From Sorghum bicolor (Eukaryota; Streptophyta; Magnoliopsida; Poales; Poaceae), in assembly GCF_000003195.3 (NCBI RefSeq), contig NC_012874.2:58460600-58524599 (forward strand): 64,000 bases of DNA, written 5' to 3'. The translations under genes and the position numbers were made by a program. Shown here piece by piece: positions 12,672-25,035 of the stretch (positions are counted from its first letter, which is position 1; every line of letters starts with the position of its first letter). The notes under the pieces were generated by a model. The model saw nothing but the letters and a program-made list of their open reading frames with translations, ran no database searches and was not told the origin of the DNA.

Positions 12672-12867
12672 CTTACCGTAGCGTAGAGGCATATAGATCC
12701 ATACATTACCACTCAAGCAAGTGGCATCCATACAATTTCATGCCGTATGGACGACGAAAGAAAACAATCATTGCTTACCATGGCATAGAGGTATGTGATC
12801 CATTCATTACCACTTAAGTAAGTGGCATCCATATTATTGCACGCAATATGGACGACGAAAGGAAAAA
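12672..12867. repeat. 102-bp tandem duplication with paired hairpins
   Basis: The unit starting at 12672 recurs at 12774. Each copy holds a hairpin: TCCATAC/GTATGGA (12727-12733 with 12745-12751) and TCCATATT/AATATGGA (12828-12835 with 12845-12852). The loop sequences differ but both stems are kept, with a C-G pair in one copy matching a T-A pair in the other. Confidence 0.7.
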
Positions 12868-13059
12868 CCCTCATGTTAGTAATATTAAGCCACCTAGAAG
12901 TCCTTATATGGGCATAAAGGTTATGACCACTGGCATGGTATAAGTTATAAAAACATTTGTATAACAGCCCTATGTATTGTCTAATTTGCCAAATTAGCTT
13001 GGGAAAAACCAAATTTATTTGTTTTTAAATACATCTATGATGGTTAAATGCTTAATCTT

Positions 13060-13071
13060 GCTCTGATGCCA
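13060..13071 (-). promoter_or_regulatory. Primer-binding site of element A (initiator Met tRNA type)
   Basis: On the minus strand TGGCATCAGAGC starts 2 bases after the LTR end. It matches the common plant initiator-methionine site TGGTATCAGAGC with one difference, and it orients the element. Confidence 0.85.
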
Positions 13072-15387
13072 GCTGTAATAGAACCGTCCAATTTATAAGA
13101 ATTTAAGTGAATTAGCGACCACGGAGGCAGTCAAGCCAATGGACTTGAACCCATATAAACCCGGTAGTCTGACGAAATCTCAAAAGACCTCGATTCAACC
13201 AACATACAACAAAGATCGTACATGATCAAGCATCGCCATCACAGATTACATACGTTCATCTCAGAACATAGTTGTCACACCCCAAAATTCTAACTTTGGG
13301 ATATGACTTAGAAAACACTAAAAACAAAGACAAAGAATTTATTTTTTTTATAAAATGTTCCAACTTTATTTATGTTGACAACATTTTAGGTAGTGAAAAA
13401 TGTGGGTTTCTAAAATTTTTGTAAATCAACTTAGTGGTTTGTTGCATTCATGCAGTTGCATAGTGTTTATGCTTGAAAAATAAATTTTGTTTGTTTTCAA
13501 GATATGCCTTGGGTTTATCCCAACTTCATCTTTCCAAACATCAAACCAATATCTAAAAGTTCTAATCAAATCTTTTGTCCACAAACTAAATCCCTAGCCT
13601 AACCCTCTCCCTCTCCCTCTCTCGCTTTCCTCTTCCTTTTTTGGACTCCTACTTGTTTTTGATCAAGTCCTCCCAACCCCTTAAATCTAAATTATATGAC
13701 CACCTTGTTTACACAATTCTGCCATCACTTTGATCAAGCCAAGTTCCCTGTCTTGCTTTGGATCAAGTCCAAACCAGCCCAAAACATCCATCTTTCTCTC
13801 CCACCTCATGCACAATTCTCTACTTCTCTTTTATGTAAAAAGGAAAATAGAAGCCCTCCTCACATCTATGTGTCGTCATCCCCTTGGGCAGCACCTGATC
13901 TTTTCCTACATGCACAAACTTCGTCAACTAATTCCTCCTTAATTCCTCCTTTTCAATTCACTAATAATCTTATTGACTGCATGTGGAAAGCACCATGCAT
14001 GGACAGTTAACTTTTGCAGCTACACCAACACTTCCTCTCTTCTCCATGCAAAGATAATTCCTCTATTAATTTCCTTGACTCCATCAAGTATATCTTTATC
14101 CCATCTCACCAGTTGTATGTAATGGCAGCCGTGAATCTCTTCCTCTTTTCCTCATGACACCTATCCTTCATGTAAAATAACAGCAGCATTTAACTCTTTA
14201 TCCCCTTGATTACTTTGTCTCTTTCATATGGAGAAATCACCCTTCTCATCTCTATGGCGACTGCTCAATAATTCTTTCTTTTTATTTTTTTAGACACACT
14301 TCACTCCTTCATTTGTTTTCCTTTACTTCCAATGGCATGCAGCCATCTATGCTCTGGCTACCCCCACGTTTACTCCTTTTTCTCTCATGCAAGAGAACAA
14401 CAACAACTAATTCTTCCCCTTAAATTACAATGGTAACACCTTTGTTTAATCCTCTCCTTTGAGTATCTTTTATCTCATCAGTGTGCATGCAACAGGTAGC
14501 CATACATCTTCTCTTCCTCCTCCCTTACTGCCAAGGGCGCCTCTCCCTTCTCCTCCTGCTCAATATTAATGTGCACCCATTCATTCTTCTATTGACTCAC
14601 CTCTATTATTTCAATTGCTTTACTCCATTGTTTCATTTGCATGCATGCAGAAAATTACAACCAGCAATATCTCCTCCCCCTTGCTCACATGAGCAGGTCA
14701 TCACTTCTCCTCCCAATGGCGCATCTTCCTTTTCTCTCATGCAGAAAACTGCAGCAAATGTTCCCACTTAATTCCCTTTACAAGCCCCTCTTATTCTCCA
14801 ATGCAACTCTCTAATTGCATGAGTAATGAAGGGCTCATGAAACAGCCATGCATCACCCTTTCTCCCTTATTTCTTTTATGCTCGACACACACACAGGAGC
14901 TGCCACTCTCTTCCCATGCAAAACAACTACTACAAATAATGCTCTCCTTTGATTCCCATGAGACACACACCTGATTTCAATAGCACCTATTTAGTCCATG
15001 GGTTTTACTCTCTTCATTTGCATGCATCCATGCAGGAAATAGCAGCCATATATTTTCCCTCTTCCTCTCTTTCTCATGCACAACAACAGCTTTATTTCCT
15101 CCTCCATTTCTCCTTCACGCACACTGCAGATGGACAGCCCCTCTTCCCCTCTCCTATGCCACCATTGTCTCACTCTCATGCAGAAATAAAAAGGCAATAC
15201 ATAATGCTCTTCCTTAATCACCTAGCCTCTCTTGACTCCTGTTCAATTGCATGCATACATTCACAGCCATATCTCCTCTCTTTTCCCACGCACAACCAGC
15301 AAGACCCCTCTTCAAAACCCTCTTGATAGCACATATTTTTTTTCACTGCCTTTTTATTTCACTTCAATGGCAGGACACAGCAGCGCA

Positions 15388-15487
15388 NNNNNNNNNNNNN
15401 NNNNNNNNNNNNNNNNNNNNNNNNNNNNNNNNNNNNNNNNNNNNNNNNNNNNNNNNNNNNNNNNNNNNNNNNNNNNNNNNNNNNNNN
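15388..15487. other. Assembly gap (100 N)
   Basis: A run of exactly 100 N inside the left LTR of B. The right LTR reads through the same place (near 21530-21546), so little sequence may be missing. Translations across it are meaningless. Confidence 1.
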
Positions 15488-15491
15488 CAGC

Positions 15492-15498
15492 TATAAAA
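15492..15498 (+). promoter_or_regulatory. TATA box of element B LTR (copy at 21549-21555)
   Basis: CTATAAAACCCC is a strong plant-type TATA box, identical in both LTRs and followed by a CT-rich stretch. If used, transcription starts about 30 bases downstream, which makes U3 about 2.25 kb and R very long, given the polyadenylation signal at 18861. Confidence 0.5.
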
Positions 15499-15849
15499 CC
15501 CCTCATCTCCTCCCCTCCTCATCCCTCGCGCACACAGCAGATGGGCAGCCTCTCTCCCCCCTCTCACGCCACCTCTTCCACCTGCTGTTGCTCCTCAAAA
15601 ACAGCAGCAAACATCTCCTCTCCTCGTGCTCCATGCAGATCAGATGTTTTTCCTCCCACCTTCTTATCTGTCATGGATGCTTGAACGACTCCACTCCCAC
15701 CTCCATGGACGTCCCTCCTCCTCTTCCTCCCTCCCTTTTCTTTCCATGAAAATGCAGCCCCCATACAGCAGCGATTCCATTTTGCCATTGCAATTCCAAA
15801 CCGAGCAATGGATCATGATTTGGACTGGCTACCAATCTCATCTGCTGCA

Positions 15850-15935
15850 GTAAGTTGATCGTCCCTTATTTCCCTCTCTCTGTGTGTTTCGTCTTCTGTT
15901 GCTTATCTCTCTCTTGATGTCCCCATGTATTGCAG
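15850..15935 (+). other. Intron-like segment in B LTR (copy at 21907-21992)
   Basis: GTAAGT at 15850, a CT-rich stretch and TTGCAG at 15935 outline an 86-base intron, kept identically in the right LTR (21907-21992). It lies about 330 bases downstream of the predicted start site. Spliced leader introns are uncommon in LTR elements, so this is a prediction only. Confidence 0.4.
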
Positions 15936-16449
15936 GACATCCCTAAATCGATCCCTAGCTGCTGCATTTCATTTCGCCACTGCACCCCTCATCCCAAAGC
16001 CTGAACATGTCGATGATGTTGTTGCCATCCCCCTCTGGACCAAGCATGTGGGCTGCAACTCATGGTGAGGTCGACCCTGCAATTTCCCTCATTGATCTTG
16101 CTGCTCTTGTATACCATGTCTATTTCTATGATCTATCATATGGTGTAGATTATCACCAAAGTGGAATTGGAGATGTCCTGTTGATCGCAGACCTAATCGT
16201 CTCCCCCATCATCGATGAAGGCTGCCGCTAAATTCATCTCGAACTATAGCTAACCCCAATGTGAGGACCCCCATCATAATCTCTATTTTGTATACATGTT
16301 CCTTGCTGTAAATTGTGGACCACCATTCCTGTAAGATCATGTTTTGGTGAGGTTTGCTAGGGATACTCTATGCTGTCCCTCTGTCCAAAAACTTTGCTGC
16401 CCGTTACCGTTCACATTCCTAGTGATCCAGGCCTCCGGTCATTAAACCC

Positions 16450-17120
16450 TTTGACCACAATATAACTCTTGATGTTGTACACACCTCCCCAAATCAGTTT
16501 GGTCATAGGACCAACAATGCCGGAGTTATTGATATCGTTGTGCTTGCTGCCCCTGCATCTTTGCAGCAGCACCATTACTAATTGGCATGCATGTTCCAGG
16601 CAATACACCATTCCGTTTGTAAAATTCCGTTGAACCACATGTGTTCCATATCCTTGAGAATATCTCAGCAAAATTTCATGACCATAGAGCTCAATACGAA
16701 AGAGTTATAAATTTTCTTGTGCACGATATCTCTGCTGTCCATAAGCAGAGTTCCTGCCGGTTGACATGCGTATTCTCGATGTTCCATCATTCCTGTGACT
16801 GTGTCCTTTGACCACAATGTGTCTTATATTGTTGCACACATCTCTGAGAAATTCCATGACCATAGGATTCAAGATAAAAGAGAAATGTTTCTATCTTGTG
16901 CTTGCTGTCCCTGCTGTCCCGCAGCTACGTTGAGACCAGTTGGCATGTGTGTTCTCGATGAATCGCCACTCTAATGGTCATGCCCTTTGATCATGATGTA
17001 TATCAAATATTTACACACTTCTCTGCAAGTTTTCTTGGTCATGTGTGCCACAATGCCCAAAATATAAGCATCATCGTGTCGCTGCTCCTGTCATGCCAAC
17101 AGCCATGCAGTAACATCTTG
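16450..17120 (+). repeat. Degenerate tandem repeat (~175 bp period) in B LTR
   Basis: Phrases of the form 'ccctttgaccacaat', 'ttg(t/c)acacac(a/c)tctc', 'catgaccatag' and 'gcttgctgtccctgctgtcc' recur about four times, starting near 16450, 16628, 16806 and 16982. Copies differ substantially. The right LTR has the same array at about 22507-23180. Confidence 0.55.
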
Positions 17121-18860
17121 CAATCTCGTTCCCCGGCTATCCGATAGTCAAAACATCATGTTCTTTTGCCATAACATACTCCATACAGTCCACAACAAGC
17201 CCACAAAAAAGATCTCAATTTGGTGCTGCTAAGACCATGTTCCTTGTAATCATAACCACCACTGTCCGCCACTGGGTTTGCTCAACCGGTGTGCAAATCG
17301 TCATCATCGTGCTTCCCTTTTATGTAACATTTCATCAGTGCAGCCACTAGTCATAATATGTTCCATATATCCTCTTCACAAATTTATAGTCATCAACAAA
17401 TTATCTATAGATCCTTGTGCTCCATAAATCTTCCAGCCATGTTCATCATGTTTATTCATTCCTATCATTTATCAAACCTTCCAACTTCTACCTTTGAACT
17501 TCCATGCCTCTTTAAACCATAGATTTGTTTAGTTGTTTTTACGCTCAAACATTCGTAGTTGCAAGTTCTACGTGTTTAAAACCTTTTATCATATTTTGTA
17601 ATGCTTGATGTATTGTTTTTAGGTTTCTTTTATGGTGCTTGTACCGGTTGATTGCTAACGTTAGAAGAGGAGCTCTACAAGGATGATCAAGAAGTTGGAA
17701 CTTGCATACCAAGCAATTGGAAGGCAAGTGTAACATGAGTTCCCTTGTTACCCAATAACCATTTAATCACCTTTTTATATGCATGTGTCTAAAATGACGA
17801 ACCTATAAGGACTATACATAGAACCTTTGTTAACTTGTATTCCTTGTTACCTTTGGGTTATGCATATGGTTAGTTTGGCTTAGCTTGCAATCACCCAACT
17901 ATATAAAGTTAATCTTGACTAATGGATTATGGAATCAATATATAATGATGATTTCTACCAACATGGATATAAGGGGCTAGAGCATTGGGCCTTGGGTGCT
18001 CTAGTCTGCCCTCCGTAAGGACTGAATCTTAAAGCGGCAACCCAGGACTTACAATACAACCATGAGAATCACATGGCTCTGATCTTAATCAAGTATCTAG
18101 TACGTCTCTAGCTTGTTAGTGGTGACTGAAAGGCGCAAGAGGGGGGTGCCTCGTGGTGTATAGTTTTGCTCCTACCTTGGTGTGTACAGTGCCGCGACCA
18201 CATGTGCCTCTTGGAGGAGGTCCCTATGCACACTTGCCGCTGAAACCTCGCGGTCACTAACTAGTTAGGGTGTCTAGTGAAAGGTTACGTAGTGATCCCT
18301 GCCGACTTACCTTGGAAGTGAGTCAAGAGGTTGGCCCCCTCAGGCAAAGGGCAATCACGACTCATGGGTAAAGATGTACATACTCTGTAGAGTTATAAAA
18401 ACTGATATATCAGTCGTGCTCTCGGTCAAGGGCGGCCTGGATCCTTTTCGAGATAGATGGTTCTATGGATGGTTTGGGTGATGATTAATCTTGATATTAA
18501 TTACACTTTCACCTTGGGAGCTTAAGCATAACCTAGCAACATAGGTCTAATAATAAAATATGACCAACTAAAAATGCTTATCGCAGTCAAACCAAGTCAA
18601 GCCTTTTGAGCCTTGCATCCCCTCATGTTATACTTGTTGAGTATGGTGCGCTCACACTTACATTCAACAATCAAAAATCCCGGATGGGTACCAGATGGTG
18701 ATACAAAGGCGGAGTTTCCTGAGATGTTCTAGGAGTACTAGGCGAGTGTACCCCCAGTCAACCATCCCTGTGGAAAATGGAGACCCAAAGTGAAGATTAG
18801 GATTAGTTTCCGCTATGCTTTGTAATAGATGTAAGCCATGTTGTAACTATGTTCCGATAT

Positions 18861-18866
18861 AATAAA
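18861..18866 (+). terminator. Polyadenylation signal of B LTR (copy at 24924)
   Basis: AATAAAGCATTGTTC sits about 110 bases before the LTR end in both copies, the place expected for the 3' end of R. Confidence 0.5.
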
Positions 18867-18975
18867 GCATTGTTCTTGATATTCTCCATATTTGTCGCTA
18901 TATGTGTCGTGTGGACATCCTGGGCACACATATAGTTAGCGCTTGGTCTTCTTTGGAAAACCGGGTGCGACAGAT

Positions 18976-18987
18976 TGGTATCAAAGC
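18976..18987 (+). promoter_or_regulatory. Primer-binding site of element B (initiator Met tRNA type)
   Basis: TGGTATCAAAGC differs by one base from the standard plant site TGGTATCAGAGC and lies three bases after the LTR end. Confidence 0.8.
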
Positions 18988-19418
18988 AATGTTGACTGTA
19001 GGACGCTCTGCCTAGATAGAAATGGTCGCTTTTACAAACTTATTTTGATGAAAACTTATCTTGTCTTCCTCCACCTTGGTATTTTCTAAAAGAAAAACAA
19101 AACTTTTTCCTGAAACACCTCGTTCCTCCAAGATCCATGATGATGCGTCAGATGTGTTGAAGATTCTGCATCAACAATAAGCATCACCATGGAGGTTCAA
19201 GAGTTCAAGCATGTTTACCCTAATGCCTTTAGGATGTTGTTATCCCCGAGCGCTTTTACGTTAGCAATGATGCTAAGGTGAGTGATAGTATGCTTTCATA
19301 AGGACCCTATCATGTTAGTGTGCCATAGCTTGGTTGATTGTTTTGTCATGATGAACTGGTATGATTTGGCTCTTTGTAATGAGTGTAGCTTCAGTGAATC
19401 TCGGGGCGAGATTCCTCT

Positions 19419-19433
19419 TAAGGGGGGTAGAGT
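19419..19433 (+). promoter_or_regulatory. Polypurine tract of element B
   Basis: TAAGGGGGGTAGAGT stands immediately before the right LTR (TGTCACACCCC). Confidence 0.85.
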
Positions 19434-22400
19434 TGTCACACCCCAAAATTCTAACTTTGGGATATGACTTAGAAAACACTAAAAACAAAGACAAAGAATT
19501 TTTTTTTTTAAAATGTTCCAACTTTATTTATGTTGACAACATTTTAGATAGTGAAAAATGTGGGTTTCTAAAATTTTTGTAAATCAACTTAATGGTTTGT
19601 TGCATTCATGCCGTTGCATAGTGTTTATGCTTGAAAAATAAATTTTGTTTGTTTTCAAGATATGCCTTGGGTTTATCCCAACTTCATCTTTCCAAACATC
19701 AAACCAATATCTAAAAGTTCTAATCAAATCTTTTGTCCACAAACTAAATCCCTAGCCTAACCCTCTCCCTCTCCCTCTCTCGCTTTCCTCTTCCTTTTTT
19801 GGACTCCTACTTGTTTTTGATCAAGTCCTCCCAACCCCTTAAATCTAAATTATATGACCACCTTGTTTACACAATTCTGCCATCACTTTGATCAAGCCAA
19901 GTTCCCTGTCTTGCTTTGGATCAAGTCCAAACCAGCCCAAAACATCCATCTTTCTCTCCCACCTCATGCACAATTCTCTACTTCTCTTTTATGTAAAAAG
20001 GAAAATAGAAGCCCTCCTCACATCTATGTGTCGTCATCCCCTTGGGCAGCACCTGATCTTTTCCTACATGCACAAAATTCGTCAACTAATTCCTCAATTC
20101 CTCCTTTTCAATTCACTAATAATCTTATTGACTGCATGTGGAAAGCACCATGCATGGACAGTTAACTTTTGCAGCTACACCAACACTTCCTCTCTTCTCC
20201 ATGCAAAGATAATTCCTCTATTAATTTCCTTGACTCCATCAAGTATATCTTTATCCCATCTCATCAGTTGTATGTAATGGCAGCCGTGAATCTCTTTCTC
20301 TTTTCCTCATGGCACCTATCCTTCATGTAAAATAACAGCAGCATTTAACTCTTTATCCCCTTGATTACTTTGTCTCTTTCATGTGGAGAAATCACCCTTC
20401 TGATCTCTATGGCGACTGCTCAATAATTCTTTCTTTTTATTTTTTTTAGACACACTTCACTCCTTCATTTGTTTTCCTTTACTTCCAATGGCATGCAGCC
20501 ATCTATGCTCTGGCTACCCCGACGTTTACTCCTTTTTCTCTCATGCAAGAGAACAACAACAACTAATTCTTCCCCTTAAATTACAATGGTAACACCTTTG
20601 TTTAATCCTCTCCTTTGAGTATCCTTTATCTCATCAGTGTGCATGCAACAGGTAGCCATACATCTTCTCTTCCTCCTCCCTTACTGCCAAGGGCGCCTCT
20701 CCCTTCTCCTCCTGCTCAATATTAATGTGCACCCATTCATTCTTCTATTGACTCACCTCTATTATTTCTATTGCTTTACTCCATTGTTTCATTTGCATGC
20801 ATGCAGAAAATTACAACCAGCAATATCTCCTCCCCCTTGCTCGCATGAGCAGGTCATCACTTCTCCCAATGGCGCATCTTCCTTATCTCTCATGCAGAAA
20901 ACTTCAGCAAATGTTCCCACTTAATTCCCTTTACAAGCCCCTCTTATTCTCCAATGCAACTCTCTAATTGCATGAGTAATGAAGGGCTCATGAAACAGCC
21001 ATGCATCAACCTTCCTCCCTTATTTCTTTTATGCTCGACACACAAACAGGAGCTGCCACTCTCTTCCCATGCAAAACAACTACTACAAATAATGCTCTCC
21101 TTTGATTCCTATGAGACACACACCTGATTTCAATAGCACCTATTTAGTCCATGGGTTTTACTCTCTTCATTTGCATGCATCCATGCAGGAAATAGCAGCC
21201 ATATATTTTCCCTCTTCCTCTCTTTCTCATGCACAACAACAGCTTTATTTCCTCCTCCATTTCTCCTTCACGCACACTGCAGATAGACAGCCCCTCTTCC
21301 CCTCTCCTATGCCACCATTGTCTCACTCTCATGCAGAAATAAAAAGGCAATACATAATGCTCTTCCTTAATCACCTAGCCTCTCTTGACTCCTCTTCAAT
21401 TGCATGCATACATTCACAGCCATATCTCCTCTCTTTTCCCACGCACAACCAGCAAGACCCCTCTTCGAAACCCTCTTGATAGCACATATTTTTTTTCACT
21501 GCCTTTTTATTTCACTTCAATGGCATGGACACATGCAGCTGCAGCAGCTATAAAACCCCTCATCTCCTCGCCTCCTCATCCCTCGCGCAAACAGTAGATG
21601 TGCAGCCTCTCTCCCCCCTCTCACGCCACCTCTTCCACCTGCTGTTGCTCCACAAAAACAGCAGCAAACATCTCCTCTCCTCGTGCTCCATGCAGATCAG
21701 ATGTTTTCCCTCCCACCTTCTTATCTGTCATGGATGCCTCAACTACTCCACTCCCACCTCCATGGACGTCCCTCCTCCTCTTCCTCCCTCCCTTTTCTTT
21801 GCATGAAAATGCAGCCCCCATACAGCAGCGATTCCATTTTGCCATTGGAATTCCAAACCGTGCAATGGATCATGATTTGGACTGGCTACCAATCTCATCT
21901 GCTGCAGTAAGTTGATCGTCCCTTATTTCCCTCTCTCTGTGTGTTTCGTCTTCTGTTGCTTATCTCTCTCTTGATGTCCCCATGTATTGCAGGACATCCC
22001 TAAATCGATCCCTAGCTGCTGCATTTCATTTCGCCACTGCACCCCTCATCCCAAAGCCTGAACATGTCGATGATGTTGTTGCCATCCCCCTCTGGACCAA
22101 GCATGTGGGCTGCAACTCATGGTGAGGTCGACCCTGCAATTTCCCTCATTGATCTTGCTGCTCTTGTATACCATGTCTATTTCTATGATCTATCATATGG
22201 TGTAGATTATCACCAAAGTGAAATTGGAGATGTCCTGTTGATCGCAGACCTAATCGTCTCCCTCATCATCGATGAAGGCTGCCGCTAAATTCATCTCGAA
22301 CTACAGCTAACCCCAATGTGAGGACCCCCATCATAATCTCTATTTTGTATACATGTTCCTTGCTGTAAATTGTGGACCACCATTCCTGTAAGATCATGTT

Positions 22401-25035
22401 TTGGTGAGGTTTGCTAGGGATACTCTATGCTGTCCCTCTGTCCAAAAACTTTGCTGCCCGTTACCGTTCACATTCCTAGTGATCCAGGCCTCCGGTCATT
22501 AAACCCTTTGACCACAATATAACTCTTGATGTTGTACACACCTCCCCAAATCAGTTTGGTCATAGGACCAACAATGCCGGAGTTATTGATATCGTTGTGC
22601 TTGCTGCCCCTGCATCTTTGCAGCAGCACCATTACTAATTGGCATGCATGTTCCAGGCAATACACCATTCCGTTTGTAAAATTCCTTTGAACCACATGTG
22701 TTTCATATCCTTGAGCATACCTCAGCAAAATTTCATGACCATAGAGCTCAATACGAAAGAGTTATAAATTTTCTTGTGCACGATATCTCTGCTGTCCATA
22801 AGCAGAGTTCCTGCCGGTTGACATGCGTATTCTCGATGTTCCATCATTCCAGTGACTGTGTCCTTTGACCACAATGTGTCTTATATTGTTGCACACATCT
22901 CTGAGAAATTCCATGACCATAGGATTCAAGATAAAAGAGAAATGTTTCTATCTTGTGCTTGCTGTCCCTGCTGTCCCGCAGCTACGTTGAGACCAGTTGG
23001 CATGTGTGTTCTCGATGAATCGCCACTCTAATGGTCATGCCCTTTGATCATGATGTATATCAAATATTTACACACTTCTCTGCAAGTTTTCTTGGTCATG
23101 TGTGCCACAATGCCCAAAATATAAGCATCATCGTGTCGCTGCTCCTGTCATGCCAACAGCCATGCAGTAACATCTTGCAATCTCGTTCCCCGGCTATCCG
23201 ATAGTCAAAACATCATGTTCTTTTGCCATAACATACTCCATACAGTCCACAACAAGCCCACAAAAAAGATCTCAATTTGGTGCTGCTAAGACCATGTTCC
23301 TTGTAATCATAACCACCACTGTCCGCCACTGGGTTTGCTCAACCGGTGTGCAAATCGTCATCATCGTGCTTCCCTTTTATGTAACATTTCATCAGTGCAG
23401 CCACTAGTCATAATATGTTCCATATATCCTCTTCACAAATTTATAGTCATCAACAAATTATCTATAGATCCTTGTGCTCCATAAATCTTCCAGCCATGTT
23501 CATCATGTTTATTCATTCCTATCATTTATCAAACCTTCCAACTTCTACCTTTGAACTTCCATGCCTCTTTAAACCATAGCTTTGTTTAGTTGTTTTTACG
23601 CTCAAACATTCGTAGTTGCAAGTTCTACGTGTTTAAAACCTTTTATCATATTTTGTAATGCTTGATGTATTGTTTTTAGGTTTCTTTTATGGTGCTTGTA
23701 CCGGTTGATTGCTAACGTTAGAAGAGGAGCTCTACAAGGATGATCAAGAAGTTGCAACTTGCATACCAAGCAATTGGAAGGCAAGTGTAACATGAGTTCC
23801 CTTGTTACCCAATAACCATTTAATCACCTTTTTATATGCATGTGTCTAAAATGATGAACCTATAAGGACTATACATAGAACCTTTGTTAACTTGTATTCC
23901 TTGTTACCTTTGGGTTATGCATATGGTTAGTTTGGCTTAGCTTGCAATCACCCAACTATATAAAGTTAATCTTGACTAATGGATTATGGAATCAATATAT
24001 AATGATGATTTCTAGCAACATGGATATAATGGGGCAAGAGCATTGGGCCTTGGGTGCTCTAGTCTGCCCTCCGTAAGGACTGAATCTTAAAGCGGCAACC
24101 CAGGACTTACAGTACAACCATGAGAATCACATGGCTCTGATCTTAATCAAGTATCTAGTACGTCTCTAGCTTGTTAGTGGTGACCGAAAGGCGCAAGAGG
24201 GGGGTGCCTCGTGGTGTATAGTTTTGCTCCTACCTTGGTGTGTACAGTGCCGTGACCACATGTGCCTCTTGGAGGAGGTCCCTATGCACACTTGCCGCTG
24301 AAACCTCGCGGTCACTAACTAGTTAGGGTGTCTAGTGAAAGGTTACGTAGTGATCCCTGCCGACTTACCTTGGAAGTGAGTCAAGAGGTTGACCCCCTCG
24401 GGCAAAGGGCAATCACGACTCATGGGTAAAGATGTACATACTCTGCAGAGTTATAAAAACTGATATATCAGCCGTTCTCTCGGTCAAGAGCGGCCTGGAT
24501 CCTTTTCGAGATAGATGGTTCTATGGATGGTTTGGGTGATGATTAATCTTGATATTAATTATACTTTCACCTTGGGAGCTTAAGCATAACCTAGCAACAT
24601 AGGTCTAATAATAAAATATGACCAACTAAAAATGCTTATCGCAGTCAAACCAAGTCAAGCCTTTTGAGCCTTGCATCCCCTCATGTTATACTTGTTGAGT
24701 ATGGTGCGCTCAAACTTGCTTTACATTCAACATTCAAAAATCCCGGATGGGTACCAGATGGTGATACAAAGGCGGAGTTCCCTGAGATGTTCTAGGAGTA
24801 CTAGGCGAGTGTACCCCCAGTCAACCGTCCCTGTGGAAAATGGAGACCCAAAGTGAAGATTAGGATTAGTTTCCGCTATGCTTTGTAATAGATGTAAGCC
24901 ATGTTGTAACTATGTTCCGATATAATAAAGCATTGTTCTTGATATTCTCCATATTTGTCGCTATATGTGTCGTGTGGACATCCTGGGCACACATATAGTT
25001 AGCGCTTGGTCTTCTTTGGAAAACCGGGTGCGACA
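19434..25035 (+). repeat. Right (3') LTR of element B, 5.6 kb
   Basis: Full copy of the left LTR without the assembly gap; ends GGTGCGACA at 25035 followed by the target duplication atagt. It carries the same array, TATA box (21549), intron-like segment (21907-21992), tandem repeats and polyadenylation signal (24924). Confidence 0.92.

Larger units (their letters stand above)
11130..13059 (-). other. Untranslated leader region of element A
   Basis: About 1.9 kb separates the primer-binding site from the gag start. Apart from the degenerate leader frame (11519-12360) it holds no gene. It contains a 102-bp tandem duplication with hairpins at 12672-12867. Confidence 0.6.
13696..15846 (+). repeat. 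Pyrimidine-rich degenerate array with recurring CATGCA motifs (U3 of B)
   Basis: About 2 kb of CT-rich top strand in which a loose phrase recurs every ~100-150 bases: a CATGCA(G) box, an ACAACAGC-like box, then CTCTTCCTCCT. The same array is in the right LTR at 19854-21900. It lies upstream of the TATA box, so it is probably U3 promoter sequence built from ancient tandem duplication. Several open frames cross it, but all are low-complexity. Confidence 0.55.
13273..18972 (+). repeat. Left (5') LTR of element B, 5.7 kb
   Basis: Runs TGTCACACCCC...GGGTGCGACA and aligns base for base with 19434-25035, with scattered substitutions and small indels. It contains a pyrimidine-rich array, a TATA box, an intron-like segment, degenerate tandem repeats and a polyadenylation signal. 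Small open frames (for example 16007-16231, repeated at 22064-22288) are conserved between the LTRs only as far as the DNA is; I see no recognisable protein. It includes a 100-base assembly gap. Confidence 0.92.
18973..19433 (+). other. Internal domain of element B (461 bp, non-coding)
   Basis: Starts with a primer-binding site two or three bases after the LTR and ends with the polypurine tract. Between them lies AT-rich sequence with short fragments only, for instance around 19140-19260. No gag, zinc knuckle, protease or polymerase motif is present in any frame. The 61-residue frame at 19282-19467 runs into the right LTR and looks accidental. Confidence 0.85.
13273..25035 (+). mobile_element. 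Element B: non-autonomous LTR retrotransposon with giant LTRs
   Basis: Two near-identical direct repeats, 13273-18972 and 19434-25035, begin TGTCACACCCC and end GGTGCGACA. They are separated by 461 bp that contain only a primer-binding site, a short leader and a polypurine tract. The whole is flanked by the target duplication atagt (13268-13272 and 25036-25040), and the empty site is seen in the other LTR of A near 2456. No gag or pol residue was found, so it must be mobilised in trans. The CGGGGCGAGATTCC...AAGGGGGGTAGAG end resembles chromovirus ends, suggesting a relative as helper. Confidence 0.92.

Noticed and set aside
13696..16671. Numerous 70-125-residue frames in the LTRs of element B
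   Set aside because: Low-complexity Ser/Pro/Leu frames from CT-rich DNA, overlapping in several frames; conserved between LTRs only as DNA.
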